Positions 6,996 to 15,404 are shown, counted from the stretch's first letter. The stretch: 15,565 nt of DNA from JAAYDY01 sp964500225 (GCA_964500225.1 CAZCOA010000055.1:1-15565), one strand, 5' to 3'. Program-made: numbers and translations. The notes: generated by a model from the letters alone, not told the origin.

Positions 6996-8294
6996 TTACC
7001 CTTGTTTCTCCCATTTCAGGAGTTCGAGCACTTGGCCGAGCGAACTCCGTCCGTCCACGATTTCTCTGCGAATGCGGTTCTCGCGTTCCAAGACATCCTG
7101 GGCCCGGTTGGCCATCTCGACGGCCCGTGCCTTCGGTAGCACGACCACGCCGTCGTCGTCGCCGAGTACCCAGTCGCCCGTTTCAATGCGCTGGCCGCCC
7201 ACTCGGATCGGTTGCCCGATTTCGCCGAACCCCTTGGGTTCCCCGGCGTGCGAGCAGACGTCTCGGCTGAATGCGGCGATGGGCAGCTTCCGGATATCCT
7301 CCAAGTCGCGGATGGCTCCGTCGATGACCACGCCCGAGAGCTTTTGCATGACCGCGCTTTGGCTGGCCAGTTCGCCCCACACGGCCGGTGGGCGCCCGCC
7401 GGCGTCGATTACGATGACCTGCCCCTCGGCCGCCCGATCGATGGCCAAAACAGGCTTCGACCAGTCGCCTGGTGCGGTGCGAACCGTCAGGGCAGGGCCG
7501 CACAGCTTCACCCCCGGCGTGCGGCATCGTATTCCTTCAAGGCAGGGCAGGCGGTGAGCGCCGTCACTGAGGTTGGCCGACGATACCCGCAGGAGCACCT
7601 CGCGGAGGCCCTCCTCGCCAGTTCGGCGGAACAACTCGGTCGGCACCTTGACGCGTGTGTCGATGGCATGGCGAATGCGCCGGGCGGCCTCGGCCGGGTC
7701 GGCGGCTTTCGTGATCGCCCCGCCGACGATGACGATGCGGGCGCCCATCTCCACCGCCTCAACCACGTTTTCGCTATGGATGCCTCCGGCGGCCGCGACG
7801 GGGATGGACACGGCCTGGGCGATCTCGTGGAGCTTCTGGAAAGAAATCGTGCCCTGCATCTGCTCGTCAATCGGCAGGTGAACGTTGATGAACGCCGCAC
7901 CCCATTGTTCGCACTTGCGGGCCAGACCGACATAGTCCTCGACGCCCAACACATCGACGCCCACTTGGATGCCGTAGTTGTGTCCTGCCTCGATCGACTC
8001 GCGAATCGTCGGCTCGGTGCATGAGCCGAGGCAAATGGCCATATGCGCTCCGGCCTTTGCGGCGCACTCCATCTCGATGCGCCCGGCATCGGCGGTCTTC
8101 ATGTCGGCCAGGATCGTTTTGTCGGGAAACGCCTTACGGAGTTGCCGCACCGCATTCAGCCCTTCGCTTTTGATTAGCGGCGTGCCGGCCTCGACAATAT
8201 CGACGCCCTCGGGGACGGCCAGCTTAGCCACGTGCATGGCGCGGCTCATGTCCACGAAGTCCAGGGCGAGCTGCAATCGGACTGTGTCGCTCAT
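6996..8294 (-). CDS. Hexulose-6-phosphate synthase/RraA-like fusion
   Basis: This is a two-domain protein of 432 residues. Residues 6-212 are the orotidine-phosphate-decarboxylase-type barrel of 3-hexulose-6-phosphate synthase: LQLALDF, EAGTPLIKSEG (35-45), ADMKTADAG (63-71), AAAGGI (167-172), IVGGAIT (189-195). This enzyme joins formaldehyde to ribulose 5-phosphate, or runs in reverse. Residues about 228-432 are RraA/HMG-aldolase-like: CGPALTV, VIDAGG, AVWGELAS, DGAIRDLED with Arg329 and Asp330, and GDDDGVVVLP. The fold is shared with aldolases and RNase E inhibitors. Start 8294 is chosen over 8354 because GAAAGGA lies 7 bases upstream and the longer form would invade queD. It starts 11 bases after queD ends. 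A phospho-hexuloisomerase gene is absent here. Fusions of this type are known in archaea and some bacteria. Confidence 0.88.
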   Translation of the reverse strand: MSDTVRLQLALDFVDMSRAMHVAKLAVPEGVDIVEAGTPLIKSEGLNAVRQLRKAFPDKTILADMKTADAGRIEMECAAKAGAHMAICLGSCTEPTIRESIEAGHNYGIQVGVDVLGVEDYVGLARKCEQWGAAFINVHLPIDEQMQGTISFQKLHEIAQAVSIPVAAAGGIHSENVVEAVEMGARIVIVGGAITKAADPAEAARRIRHAIDTRVKVPTELFRRTGEEGLREVLLRVSSANLSDGAHRLPCLEGIRCRTPGVKLCGPALTVRTAPGDWSKPVLAIDRAAEGQVIVIDAGGRPPAVWGELASQSAVMQKLSGVVIDGAIRDLEDIRKLPIAAFSRDVCSHAGEPKGFGEIGQPIRVGGQRIETGDWVLGDDDGVVVLPKARAVEMANRAQDVLERENRIRREIVDGRSSLGQVLELLKWEKQG

Positions 8295-8305
8295 CGTCGG
8301 TCCTT

Positions 8306-8683
8306 TCACCGTGCGTCGGGAACGTATGTCGCGCCGCAGCCGTCGCTTTCCCACGCCGTCAGCCGCGATACGCGAATCCCGGAGGGCAGGGCGCCTTGAA
8401 GCTCCTCGGCCAGAACGCGGGCGATATTCTCGCTTGTCGGATTCAGACGGTCGAATGGCGGCACATCGTTCAGATAATAGTGATCGTACCGGGAGAGAAC
8501 ATCCCGGACATGCCGTTTGGCCTCAACGAAATCGATGATCATGCCGTCTTCGTTCAGGCGATCCGCCGTCAGGTAGATGTCGAGCTTCCAGTTGTGGCCG
8601 TGCAGGCGCTCGCACTTGCCCTTATACTGGCGCAGGTGGTGGGCTGCCCCGAAATCGGCCTTGATAATCAACTCGTGAGCCAT
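8306..8683 (-). CDS. queD: QueD/PTPS-family 6-carboxytetrahydropterin synthase
   Basis: The 125-residue protein has the size of QueD. Zinc ligands are His15 (FGAAHH), His28 and His30 (RLHGHNW). The catalytic Cys is Cys24, with Asp67/His68 (YDHYYLND) and Glu112 (WESDGCGATY). It would act on dihydroneopterin triphosphate. Cys24 is followed by Glu25, giving CExxHGH where E. coli QueD has CGxxHGH; Glu-bearing members of the family (PTPS-III types) can substitute for dihydroneopterin aldolase in folate synthesis. The ATG at 8683 is chosen because GGAGG lies 6 bases upstream, against a longer ATG at 8749. No other queuosine gene is nearby, whereas folate enzymes flank it, so a folate or other pterin role is a fair alternative to queuosine. 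Confidence 0.9.
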   Translation of the reverse strand: MAHELIIKADFGAAHHLRQYKGKCERLHGHNWKLDIYLTADRLNEDGMIIDFVEAKRHVRDVLSRYDHYYLNDVPPFDRLNPTSENIARVLAEELQGALPSGIRVSRLTAWESDGCGATYVPDAR

Positions 8684-8719
8684 GCCATGCCTCCAGACCG
8701 GTCGGCCATGCGTAAACCA

Positions 8720-8749
8720 GTATTGTGCCTGTTTGCCGCGAGAATGCAA
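8720..8749 (-). promoter_or_regulatory. Weak candidate internal promoter before queD
   Basis: On the minus strand TTGCAT (8744-8749), 18 bases, CAATAC (8720-8725). It sits in the 141-base gap between the fusion gene and queD. It could allow the last three genes to be expressed without the glycine riboswitch. The match is modest. Confidence 0.3.
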
Positions 8750-8824
8750 GGGGCCGTTGCCGCGCGCGGGGCAGGGGGCTCGGGAAGTGTGGCGCCTTGT
8801 CGGACCGTGCCGATGGCCGGATGA

Positions 8825-11479
8825 TCAGATGAGGCTGTGAAGCCGCTGGACGGCAGCCTCGAACTGGCTTTCCGAGAAGCAGTAGCGCAGATCGAGGAAC
8901 CGTTGTCTGAGCCGGCGGGTCTCATCGGCCACACAGCGACCGCGCAGTACCACGTCGGCGATCAAGTCGGCCACGTGCTCGAAGTCGGCGGCGTTCATGC
9001 CGAACCGAGTCATCTCCGCCACGCCGAGCCGCAGGCACCCTGAGGCCGAGAAACCCTCCTCGCTCGGGCCCGCCTGGTAGTTCACGATCAGGTTGCTCTC
9101 TTCCAAACGGCGGGCAATCTCCGGTCCGCGGGCATACCCGACCTCGACCACCACTTGGTGGGTCTCGGTGTACGACACGGCGGGATCGCCGGCAACCGCC
9201 AGACCGCGGTCCTTCAGCGCGCGGGCCAGGGCTTTGGCGTTGGCCAGCACTGCCGGTTGATACTGGTCGCGGAAGTAGTTCATCTCGTAGGCTGCCATCA
9301 GCAGGCCGAGCATCGTGCCGAGGTGATGGTTGCTGACGGCCCCCGGAAACGCGCGGCGGCGAACGGCCTCCCATAGCGCATAGTCCGACTCACTCCGGAC
9401 GAAGCGGCCCGCGATCACCCCGCGCTGCGTCCCGAAGAATGTCTTGTGCGTCGAGCCGGTTACCAGGTCCGCCCCTTCCGCAAATGGCTGCTGGAAGTGC
9501 GGCCCGACGAGACCCAGTACGTGGGCCATGTCATACATGACGACACAATCCAAACCCAGGCGGTCCACCGTGGCGCGAATCTCTCGCACCGGCTCGGGAT
9601 GCAGCACCAGGCTCTTGCCCAGGACGATGAGTTCCGGCCGATGCCGCTCGATCAGTTCCGCCGCCGCCGTGGTGTCGATTCGGTACGGGTTGTCGGCCAG
9701 CACAGGGAAGTTCACCACGGCCGGTTTTTCGGTCAGAGGGTCGCGCGCCACGAAATCGCGCAGAGCTCCCATCGGCTGGCTGCTCAGGTGCCCGCCTTTC
9801 AGGATGTCGTTGTTCATCACCTTGCGGAGTCGGCGAGGTTCGCTCTTGCGGTCCGCGCGGTTGATGTGGTCCACCAACGCACCAAACACCGTTGCATTGG
9901 CCATTTGGCCGCTGATGCACCGCGTCTCGGCCTCCGCTGCGCCGAGGTAACGGCACATTTCGGCCTCCAACTGCCGCTCCACCTCCGCAATGAAGTCGGT
10001 TCCTTGATAATAAAACACGTCCGCGTCATCGAATGCTTTGACGGTCTTGTGTTCGGCGTATCGGAAGGAGGGGTCCATCACCGACAGTAGCCGCACCATC
10101 GGCGAGGACGTCATCTCCGAGGGAATCAGATTGATGCATTCACGCTGTCGCCACAGTGTATTGGCAACCGCCCGGTCCAGCAAGTCGCGCACTTTGCAGT
10201 AGGCGTCATTTTGTGGTGGCGGTGCGGCGGCCGGCTTCGATGTGCCGCCCACAATGGCCCGGGCATATGGCGGCGCCTCCGAGCGAAGGTGATACGGAAC
10301 CACCTGGGCCTTGGTCTGCCTGCCGCGAATATCCACCAGCACCTCAGCACCCACGACGACATCGCACGCCAGATATGCCAGGCAAATCGATCGCAACTGG
10401 TGTTCATCGGCGGGGCGACTGGTTAGTCCCTGGCCCTCCAGTTGCCAGTGCGGCACGGCTGTCCCGCTGGTCACCACCCCGAGACGGCGAGTGCCATCGG
10501 TTGACATGACTGCGGCCCCAGGTCGGGCGACGGCTCGCCCTTCGATGGCCACACACTGGATCATCCGGGGCAGGGCACGCACGTCACTGTAGTCGCCCTT
10601 CACAATTCGACAGTAGGCGGCGAACTGCTCGTGAAGAGCTTCGCGGCCGATAAAGTCTCCCTTTAGCGGCGAGAAGCTCACAGCATAGCGGGCCAGCGGG
10701 CACGCGAAGATCGGAATCTCGCGGCCATCCGGGTCGGTTCCCAGTTCGTGACCGTAGAGGGGCAAACCCGCCTCCAGGCGAAGCGTGTCGCGAGCGCCTA
10801 GGCCGACGGGCTGTGCGCCCCGCGATATCATCGCGTCCCAGAGGTCGCCGGCCGCCGCAGCGGCAACGAACAGTTCGAAACCGAGCGGTTCGCCCGTGTA
10901 GCCTGTCCGGCCGATCAGCACGCGGTGCCCGCCAATGGCGCCCTCGCTCAGGCGGTTGCGCTGCGGTTCGGGCAACCGGCCCGACGAGAGCAGCGACGCC
11001 AGCAACTCCCTCGACTGCGGTCCTTGGAGCGAGATCATCGACAGCTCGTCCGTGCGATCCATCATCTGAACGTGTGGAAAACGCGACAGGAGCGATTGGA
11101 AGTGCGACCAATCTTTCTCGCGGTTCGCCGCGTTGACCACCAGCAGATACTCGTCCTGCACGAACCGATAGAGATACACGTCGTCCACCGCGCCGCCGGT
11201 GCTATTGGGAATCATGGCATACTGGGCCTGTCCCGGATCCAGTGCCGCGACATGGCTCGTCAGCACGTGTTGCAGAAACGCCGGCGACTGTGTGCCGCGA
11301 AACGTGAATCGTCCCATGTGCGACACGTCGAAGAGACCGCATCGTTTCCGTGTCGCAAGGTGCTCGGCGATGATGCCCGAGGAATACTGCAGCGGCATCT
11401 CCCATCCGCCGAAGTCCACCATCCGAGCGCCCAGGGCCGCGTGTCGATCGTATAACGGTGTTCGCAACAGTGTTGCCAT
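8825..11479 (-). CDS. gcvT/glyA: GcvT aminomethyltransferase fused to SHMT-like enzyme
   Basis: An 884-residue fusion. Residues about 1-390 are glycine-cleavage T protein: TPLYDRHAALGARMVDFGGW, LFDVSHMG, GGAVDDVYLYRF (Asp99/Asp100 region binds folate), KGDFIGREAL, VTSGT. It releases ammonia and methylene-tetrahydrofolate from the H-protein-bound intermediate. After a proline/alanine linker (about 400-422), residues 424-884 resemble PLP-dependent serine hydroxymethyltransferase: LIPSEMTSS, YDMAHVLGLVG, STHKTFFG with PLP Lys679, and CLRLGVAEMT. The SHMT half is divergent: the canonical YYGG and SGSPAN stretches read FYYQGTDF and SGQMAN. Both halves are full length. Start 11479 has GGAGGTG 8 bases upstream; the upstream extension would translate the riboswitch. 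Glycine riboswitch control is expected. Confidence 0.92.
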   Translation of the reverse strand: MATLLRTPLYDRHAALGARMVDFGGWEMPLQYSSGIIAEHLATRKRCGLFDVSHMGRFTFRGTQSPAFLQHVLTSHVAALDPGQAQYAMIPNSTGGAVDDVYLYRFVQDEYLLVVNAANREKDWSHFQSLLSRFPHVQMMDRTDELSMISLQGPQSRELLASLLSSGRLPEPQRNRLSEGAIGGHRVLIGRTGYTGEPLGFELFVAAAAAGDLWDAMISRGAQPVGLGARDTLRLEAGLPLYGHELGTDPDGREIPIFACPLARYAVSFSPLKGDFIGREALHEQFAAYCRIVKGDYSDVRALPRMIQCVAIEGRAVARPGAAVMSTDGTRRLGVVTSGTAVPHWQLEGQGLTSRPADEHQLRSICLAYLACDVVVGAEVLVDIRGRQTKAQVVPYHLRSEAPPYARAIVGGTSKPAAAPPPQNDAYCKVRDLLDRAVANTLWRQRECINLIPSEMTSSPMVRLLSVMDPSFRYAEHKTVKAFDDADVFYYQGTDFIAEVERQLEAEMCRYLGAAEAETRCISGQMANATVFGALVDHINRADRKSEPRRLRKVMNNDILKGGHLSSQPMGALRDFVARDPLTEKPAVVNFPVLADNPYRIDTTAAAELIERHRPELIVLGKSLVLHPEPVREIRATVDRLGLDCVVMYDMAHVLGLVGPHFQQPFAEGADLVTGSTHKTFFGTQRGVIAGRFVRSESDYALWEAVRRRAFPGAVSNHHLGTMLGLLMAAYEMNYFRDQYQPAVLANAKALARALKDRGLAVAGDPAVSYTETHQVVVEVGYARGPEIARRLEESNLIVNYQAGPSEEGFSASGCLRLGVAEMTRFGMNAADFEHVADLIADVVLRGRCVADETRRLRQRFLDLRYCFSESQFEAAVQRLHSLI

Positions 11480-11574
11480 AAGAAGAACACCTCCACGGGA
11501 TTCCGCACACGCAACAGCACCCGCGCATCTCTGTCGTCCGTCGTTTGCTCGTGCGCTGTCGTTAGAGGGTTCTC

Positions 11575-11651
11575 GGAAAGAAAACGGTGGGGAGGCGGTG
11601 CGTGAGGCACCCAGCCCTAGTGAAAGCGGTGGTGGAAAGGGCAACCTCCCC
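11575..11651 (-). terminator. Candidate expression platform of the glycine riboswitch
   Basis: Between the second aptamer and gcvT, GGGGAGG (11645-11651) can pair with CCTCCCC (11589-11595), enclosing a small GGTGC/GCACC hairpin (11597-11611). A T-rich GTTTTCTTT follows within a few bases. This could be a glycine-relieved attenuator. The T-tract is imperfect and the enclosed loop long, so translational control of the GGAGGTG site remains possible. Confidence 0.35.
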
Positions 11652-11685
11652 TGGACCGTGTACTCGCCGAGCTTACACTGGTTCA

Positions 11686-11848
11686 GCCTCTGTCTGGGTA
11701 CCTGAGAGATTGGCCTAGCGGCCTTGCCCCGTCGGTGTCTCGCGACTTTCCAGAGGTTGCCCGCCGGCGTCCTGGGTGCCTGAGAGTTTCGTCCTGTTCC
11801 GGACTTGCCCCTTCGGCGGTCCCGCTTACGCAGGACTCTCTCCGCCAG
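11686..11848 (-). ncRNA. Tandem glycine riboswitch
   Basis: Two glycine aptamers follow each other on the minus strand. Aptamer 1 (about 11848-11770) has GGAGAGAGTCC, then GCCGAAGGGGCAA, then AACTCTCAGGCACCCAGGAC. Aptamer 2 (about 11765-11686) has CCTCTGGAAAG, then CACCGACGGGGCAAGGCC, then AATCTCTCAGGTACCCAGAC and AGAGG closing its P1. The conserved CGAnGGGGCAA and CTCTCAGGnACC cores are both intact, and the linker is short. It lies between a consensus promoter and gcvT, the usual target, and should sense glycine excess and turn on the cluster. Confidence 0.95.
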
Positions 11849-11858
11849 CTTGCAGGGC

Positions 11859-11886
11859 ATTATAGCCGCCGACCGCCGAACGTCAA
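11859..11886 (-). promoter_or_regulatory. Promoter of the riboswitch operon
   Basis: On the minus strand TTGACG (11881-11886), 16 bases, TATAAT (11859-11864). The -10 box is perfect. Transcription should begin around 11852, a few bases before the first aptamer. Confidence 0.9.
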
Positions 11887-11941
11887 CAGCGACCTTTCAC
11901 ACCGTTCACTGTTCTGACCGGCATTCTTGAGAACGGGACTG

Positions 11942-11968
11942 TTGCACTGAGCTTCGCCTCGCTATACT
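11942..11968 (+). promoter_or_regulatory. Candidate promoter of the UPF0371 gene
   Basis: TTGCAC (11942-11947) and TATACT (11963-11968) are separated by 15 bases, two short of ideal. The -10 box is good. It is divergent from the riboswitch promoter, 56 bases away. GGAAGG precedes the ATG by 6 bases. Confidence 0.45.
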
Positions 11969-12019
11969 GGCCGCCGGTCTGGCCATGAGGGTCAGCCACT
12001 TTGCCCGGGAAGGCTATCC

Positions 12020-13537
12020 ATGACCAAAGTGTGCGGCTTCGATAACGACAAGTACCTGCGCGAACAGACGGCCGAAATCCTCCGGCGGGTCGAACGGTTC
12101 GACGACAAACTCTACCTGGAGTTCGGCGGCAAACTCATGTTTGACTATCATGCCGCCCGCGTCCTGCCCGGCTATGATCCCAACGTCAAGATGCGGCTGC
12201 TTCAGCAGCTCAAGGACCGGGCCGATATCATCGTCTGCATCTATGCCGGCGACATCGAACGCAAAAAGCTCCGGGCCGACTTCGGCATTACCTACGACGC
12301 CGACGCCCTGAAGCTGATTGACGACCTGCGCGACTGGGGCCTCTCGATTCGAGCCGTCGTCATCACCCGGTTCGACGATCAGCCTGCCGCCAAAATGTTC
12401 AAGGCCAAGCTTCAAAACCGAGGCATCCGCGTCTACACACACCGTGCCACCAAAGGATACCCCACCGATGTGGACGCCATCGTTAGCGACGACGGCTACG
12501 GCGCCAACGAGTACATCGAGACCGTCCATCCTCTGGTCGTCGTCACCGGGCCCGGTCCCGGCAGCGGCAAACTGGCCACGTGTCTTTCGCAGGTGTACCA
12601 CGACCATCGCCGCGGAGGACGCTCCGGCTATGCCAAGTTCGAGACGTTCCCCATCTGGAATCTGCCGCTGAAGCATCCCGTCAACGTCGCCTACGAGGCA
12701 GCTACCGCCGACCTGGGGGATTTCAACCTTATCGACCCGTTCCACCTTGAAGCCACCGGCGCCGTCGCTGTCAACTACAACCGCGACGTGGAGGTCTTCC
12801 CCGTGGTCCGACGGATCCTTACGCGCATCATGGGCGGCGACGATCTCTATCGCTCGCCCACCGAGATGGGCGTCAATCGCGCGGGTTTTGCAGTGGTGGA
12901 TGATGCCGCTGTGCGGAAGGCCGCCGTCCAGGAGGTCATCCGTCGTCACTTCCGGTATGCCTGCGAGCACGCCATGGGGCTCGTCGAGGGGCCCGCCGTC
13001 GAGCGAGCGAGGTTGCTCATGGAAGAGTTGGGCGCCGACGAGGCCGATCGCCGTGTCGTCGCGCCCGCAAGACACGCCGGCGACGAGGCACGCCGCACCG
13101 GCAAAGGCAACAAGGGAGTCTTTGTCGGCGCGGCTATCGAACTGGCCGACGGCACGCTGATCACCGGCAAAAACTCGCCGCTGATGCATGCCGCCTCGAG
13201 CCTGGTCCTCAACGCCGTCAAACGTCTCGCCGGCATTCCCGATTCCATTCACCTGCTGTCGCCCGCCATCATCGAGTCGATCAGCAGTCTCAAGACCAAC
13301 GTCTTCAAGGCAAAGACCGTCAGCCTCGACCTCGAGGAAACGCTCATCGCCCTGAGCATCAGCGCCGCCACCAACCCCACCGCTCAGGTCGCCGTGGAGC
13401 GACTCGGCGACCTCCAGGGGTGCGAGGCTCATCTGACACACATCCCGCGGCCCGGCGACGAGGCCGGGCTGCGACGCCTCGGCATCAACCTGACCTGCGA
13501 CCCCGTCTTCTCCGGCAGCGACCTCTTCCAGCACTGA
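12020..13537 (+). CDS. UPF0371/DUF1846 family protein
   Basis: The 505-residue protein has the length and motifs of the DUF1846 (UPF0371) family: GFDNDKYLREQTAEIL at the start, KLYLEFGGKLMFDYHAARVLPG (about 30-51, given in part), IVCIYAGDIERKK, and GPGPGSGK (177-184), a glycine-rich loop reminiscent of a nucleotide-binding P-loop, then KHPVNVAYEAATADLGD. The family is widespread in Firmicutes and some other bacteria. Its biochemical role is not established to my knowledge. It appears soluble and cytoplasmic. The ATG at 12020 is preceded by GGAAGG. It stands alone on its strand, divergent from the glycine operon and convergent with typA, and no functional link to either is visible. Confidence 0.9.
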   Translation: MTKVCGFDNDKYLREQTAEILRRVERFDDKLYLEFGGKLMFDYHAARVLPGYDPNVKMRLLQQLKDRADIIVCIYAGDIERKKLRADFGITYDADALKLIDDLRDWGLSIRAVVITRFDDQPAAKMFKAKLQNRGIRVYTHRATKGYPTDVDAIVSDDGYGANEYIETVHPLVVVTGPGPGSGKLATCLSQVYHDHRRGGRSGYAKFETFPIWNLPLKHPVNVAYEAATADLGDFNLIDPFHLEATGAVAVNYNRDVEVFPVVRRILTRIMGGDDLYRSPTEMGVNRAGFAVVDDAAVRKAAVQEVIRRHFRYACEHAMGLVEGPAVERARLLMEELGADEADRRVVAPARHAGDEARRTGKGNKGVFVGAAIELADGTLITGKNSPLMHAASSLVLNAVKRLAGIPDSIHLLSPAIIESISSLKTNVFKAKTVSLDLEETLIALSISAATNPTAQVAVERLGDLQGCEAHLTHIPRPGDEAGLRRLGINLTCDPVFSGSDLFQH

Positions 13538-13554
13538 CTACGCCCCGCAAGCGC

Positions 13555-13576
13555 CGGCGGCCTCAGGTGGCCGCCG
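13555..13576. terminator. Shared hairpin between convergent genes
   Basis: CGGCGGCC, loop TCAGGT, GGCCGCCG forms a perfect 8-bp GC stem. The loop contains the typA stop codon, and the UPF0371 stop is 17 bases to the left. There is no T-tract on either strand, so it may pause or protect transcript ends rather than terminate alone. Confidence 0.45.
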
Positions 13577-15404
13577 CTTTGCGACTCAGCTTGCGACGGG
13601 TCGTCTCGCTCAGGTGACGCTTGCGCAACCGAATCGATTTCGGCGTCAGTTCCACGAGTTCGTCGTCCTCGATGTATTCCAACGCCATCTCCAGCGACAT
13701 CTGCCGCGCCGCCTTTAGCACCACCGTCTGGTCCTTGTTGGCCGCTCGCATGTTCGTCAGCTTCTTCTGGCGAACCACATTCACGCCGATGTCGCCCTCC
13801 TTGCAGTGCTCGCCCACCACTTGGCCCTCATAGACCTGGTCGCCCGGCACCACGAACAGTATCCCCCGGTCGGCCAACTGGTCGGCCGCATAAGCGGTCA
13901 CTTGGCCGGTTTCCGTTGCCACCATCGCTCCGTTTGTCCGATGTGGAATCTCCCCTCGGTACGGCCCATAGCTCTGGAATCGATGATGCATGACTGCCTC
14001 ACCCTGTGTTGCCGTGAGCATTCGGTTCCGCAGCCCGATCAGGCCTCGCGCCGGGATCGTGAAGTTCAGGTGCGTCTGCTTCCCGCGAGTGTCCATCCGA
14101 ACCAACTCCGCGCGTCGGTCGCCCACCAGTTGCATCACGGGGCCGACGAACTCCGTCGGCACGTCCAGCACAAGCAATTCGATCGGCTCCAGCCGGTGAC
14201 CGTTTTCGTAATGATAGATGACCTGCGGCTTGCCGACTGTCAGCTCATAGCCTTCACGCCGCATCGTCTCCAACAGAATGCCCAGGTGCAACAGGCCGCG
14301 CCCCGACACCACAAACTCGTCCCCGCGGTCCTCCACACGCAACGCCACGTTCGACTGCAACTCGCGGTCCAGCCGCTCGCGAAGCTGCCGATTCGTGGCG
14401 CACAGCCCCTCGCGGCCCCCAAACGGCCCGTCGTTGATCCGGAACGTCATGTGCAACGTCGGCTCGTCGATCGGAAGAGTCGGCAACGCCACAGGATGCT
14501 CGGCGTCGGCCAGCGTGTCGCCGATGTCCACCCGCTTCAGGCCCACGACCGCACACAGATCCCCGACGTCTATGTGGTCCACTTCCTTGCGGCCCAGACC
14601 GTCGAACCGGAACAACTGCCCGATCTTCTGAAGCGTCTGGTTGCCCTGACGGTCGATCACGGCCACCGTCGTTGCCGTGCGTAGCGTGCCCGCGAAAACA
14701 CGGCCTACGCCGATCCGGCCCACGTAATCGTTGTAGTCCAGCGTCGTAATCAGGGCCTGCAACGGTGCCGCCCCGTCCAGCTTCGGCACCGGAACATGCT
14801 TGATGATCGCGTCGAACAGGTCGTGGATATCGCCCCGGCCATCCTGCGGCAGGTGGTCGGGGTCCAGCGTTGCCCAGCCATCGCGGCCCGAGGCGTAAAC
14901 CGTCGGGAAATCCAACGCATGGTCGTCCGCCCCAAGGTCCACCAGCAGATCGAACACCTCTTCGTGAACCTCGTGCGGCCGAGCATTCGGCCGGTCCATC
15001 TTGTTAATCACCACCACCGGACGAAGTCCCGCCTCCAGGGCCTTGCTCAGCACGTACCGCGTCTGCGGCATCACGCCTTCAAAGGCATCCACCACCAGCA
15101 GGACGCCGTCGGCCATCTTCAGCACACGCTCCACCTCGCCGCTGAAGTCCGCGTGGCCGGGGGTGTCCACGATGTTGATGTGATACCGGTCCCCGTGGCG
15201 GTCCGTGTAGTCGATCGCGCAGTTCTTGGCCAGGATCGTGATGCCTCGCTCTCGCTCCAGCGGGTTGCTGTCCAGGATGCATTCACCCTGAAGCTCGCCT
15301 TGGCGGAAATGTCCGCTCTGACGAAGCAGCTGATCGACCAGCGTCGTCTTGCCGTGGTCCACGTGGGCAATGATTGCCACATTACGAATATTCTCTCGGG
15401 TCAT
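13563..15404 (-). CDS. typA: Translational GTPase TypA/BipA
   Basis: The 613-residue protein has the standard length. The GTPase domain has G1 AHVDHGKTT (13-21), switch I RERGITI (51-57), G3 DTPGH (80-84) and G4 NKMD (134-137). Elongation-factor-like domains II, III and V follow, then the TypA-specific C-terminal domain (GDQVYEGQVVGEHCKEGDIGVNV, cut here as GDQVYEGQVVGEH) and a basic tail (RKRHLSETTRRKLSRKAAAT). TypA binds ribosomes and helps 50S subunit assembly and stress or low-temperature growth. ATG 15404 is chosen over the longer frame from 15479 because the family starts at this point (RNVAIIAHVDHGKTT) and GAGGG lies 5 bases upstream. It stands alone, and nothing unusual is seen. Confidence 0.96.
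   Translation of the reverse strand: MTRENIRNVAIIAHVDHGKTTLVDQLLRQSGHFRQGELQGECILDSNPLERERGITILAKNCAIDYTDRHGDRYHINIVDTPGHADFSGEVERVLKMADGVLLVVDAFEGVMPQTRYVLSKALEAGLRPVVVINKMDRPNARPHEVHEEVFDLLVDLGADDHALDFPTVYASGRDGWATLDPDHLPQDGRGDIHDLFDAIIKHVPVPKLDGAAPLQALITTLDYNDYVGRIGVGRVFAGTLRTATTVAVIDRQGNQTLQKIGQLFRFDGLGRKEVDHIDVGDLCAVVGLKRVDIGDTLADAEHPVALPTLPIDEPTLHMTFRINDGPFGGREGLCATNRQLRERLDRELQSNVALRVEDRGDEFVVSGRGLLHLGILLETMRREGYELTVGKPQVIYHYENGHRLEPIELLVLDVPTEFVGPVMQLVGDRRAELVRMDTRGKQTHLNFTIPARGLIGLRNRMLTATQGEAVMHHRFQSYGPYRGEIPHRTNGAMVATETGQVTAYAADQLADRGILFVVPGDQVYEGQVVGEHCKEGDIGVNVVRQKKLTNMRAANKDQTVVLKAARQMSLEMALEYIEDDELVELTPKSIRLRKRHLSETTRRKLSRKAAAT

Noticed and set aside
11480..11860. 127-codon N-terminal extension of the GcvT fusion
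   Set aside because: It would translate the glycine riboswitch; the GcvT family start and GGAGGTG site fit the ATG at 11479.
12014..13534. 506-codon minus-strand ORF opposite the UPF0371 gene
   Set aside because: Exact antisense of a gene with clear family motifs; it arises from high GC at third codon positions.
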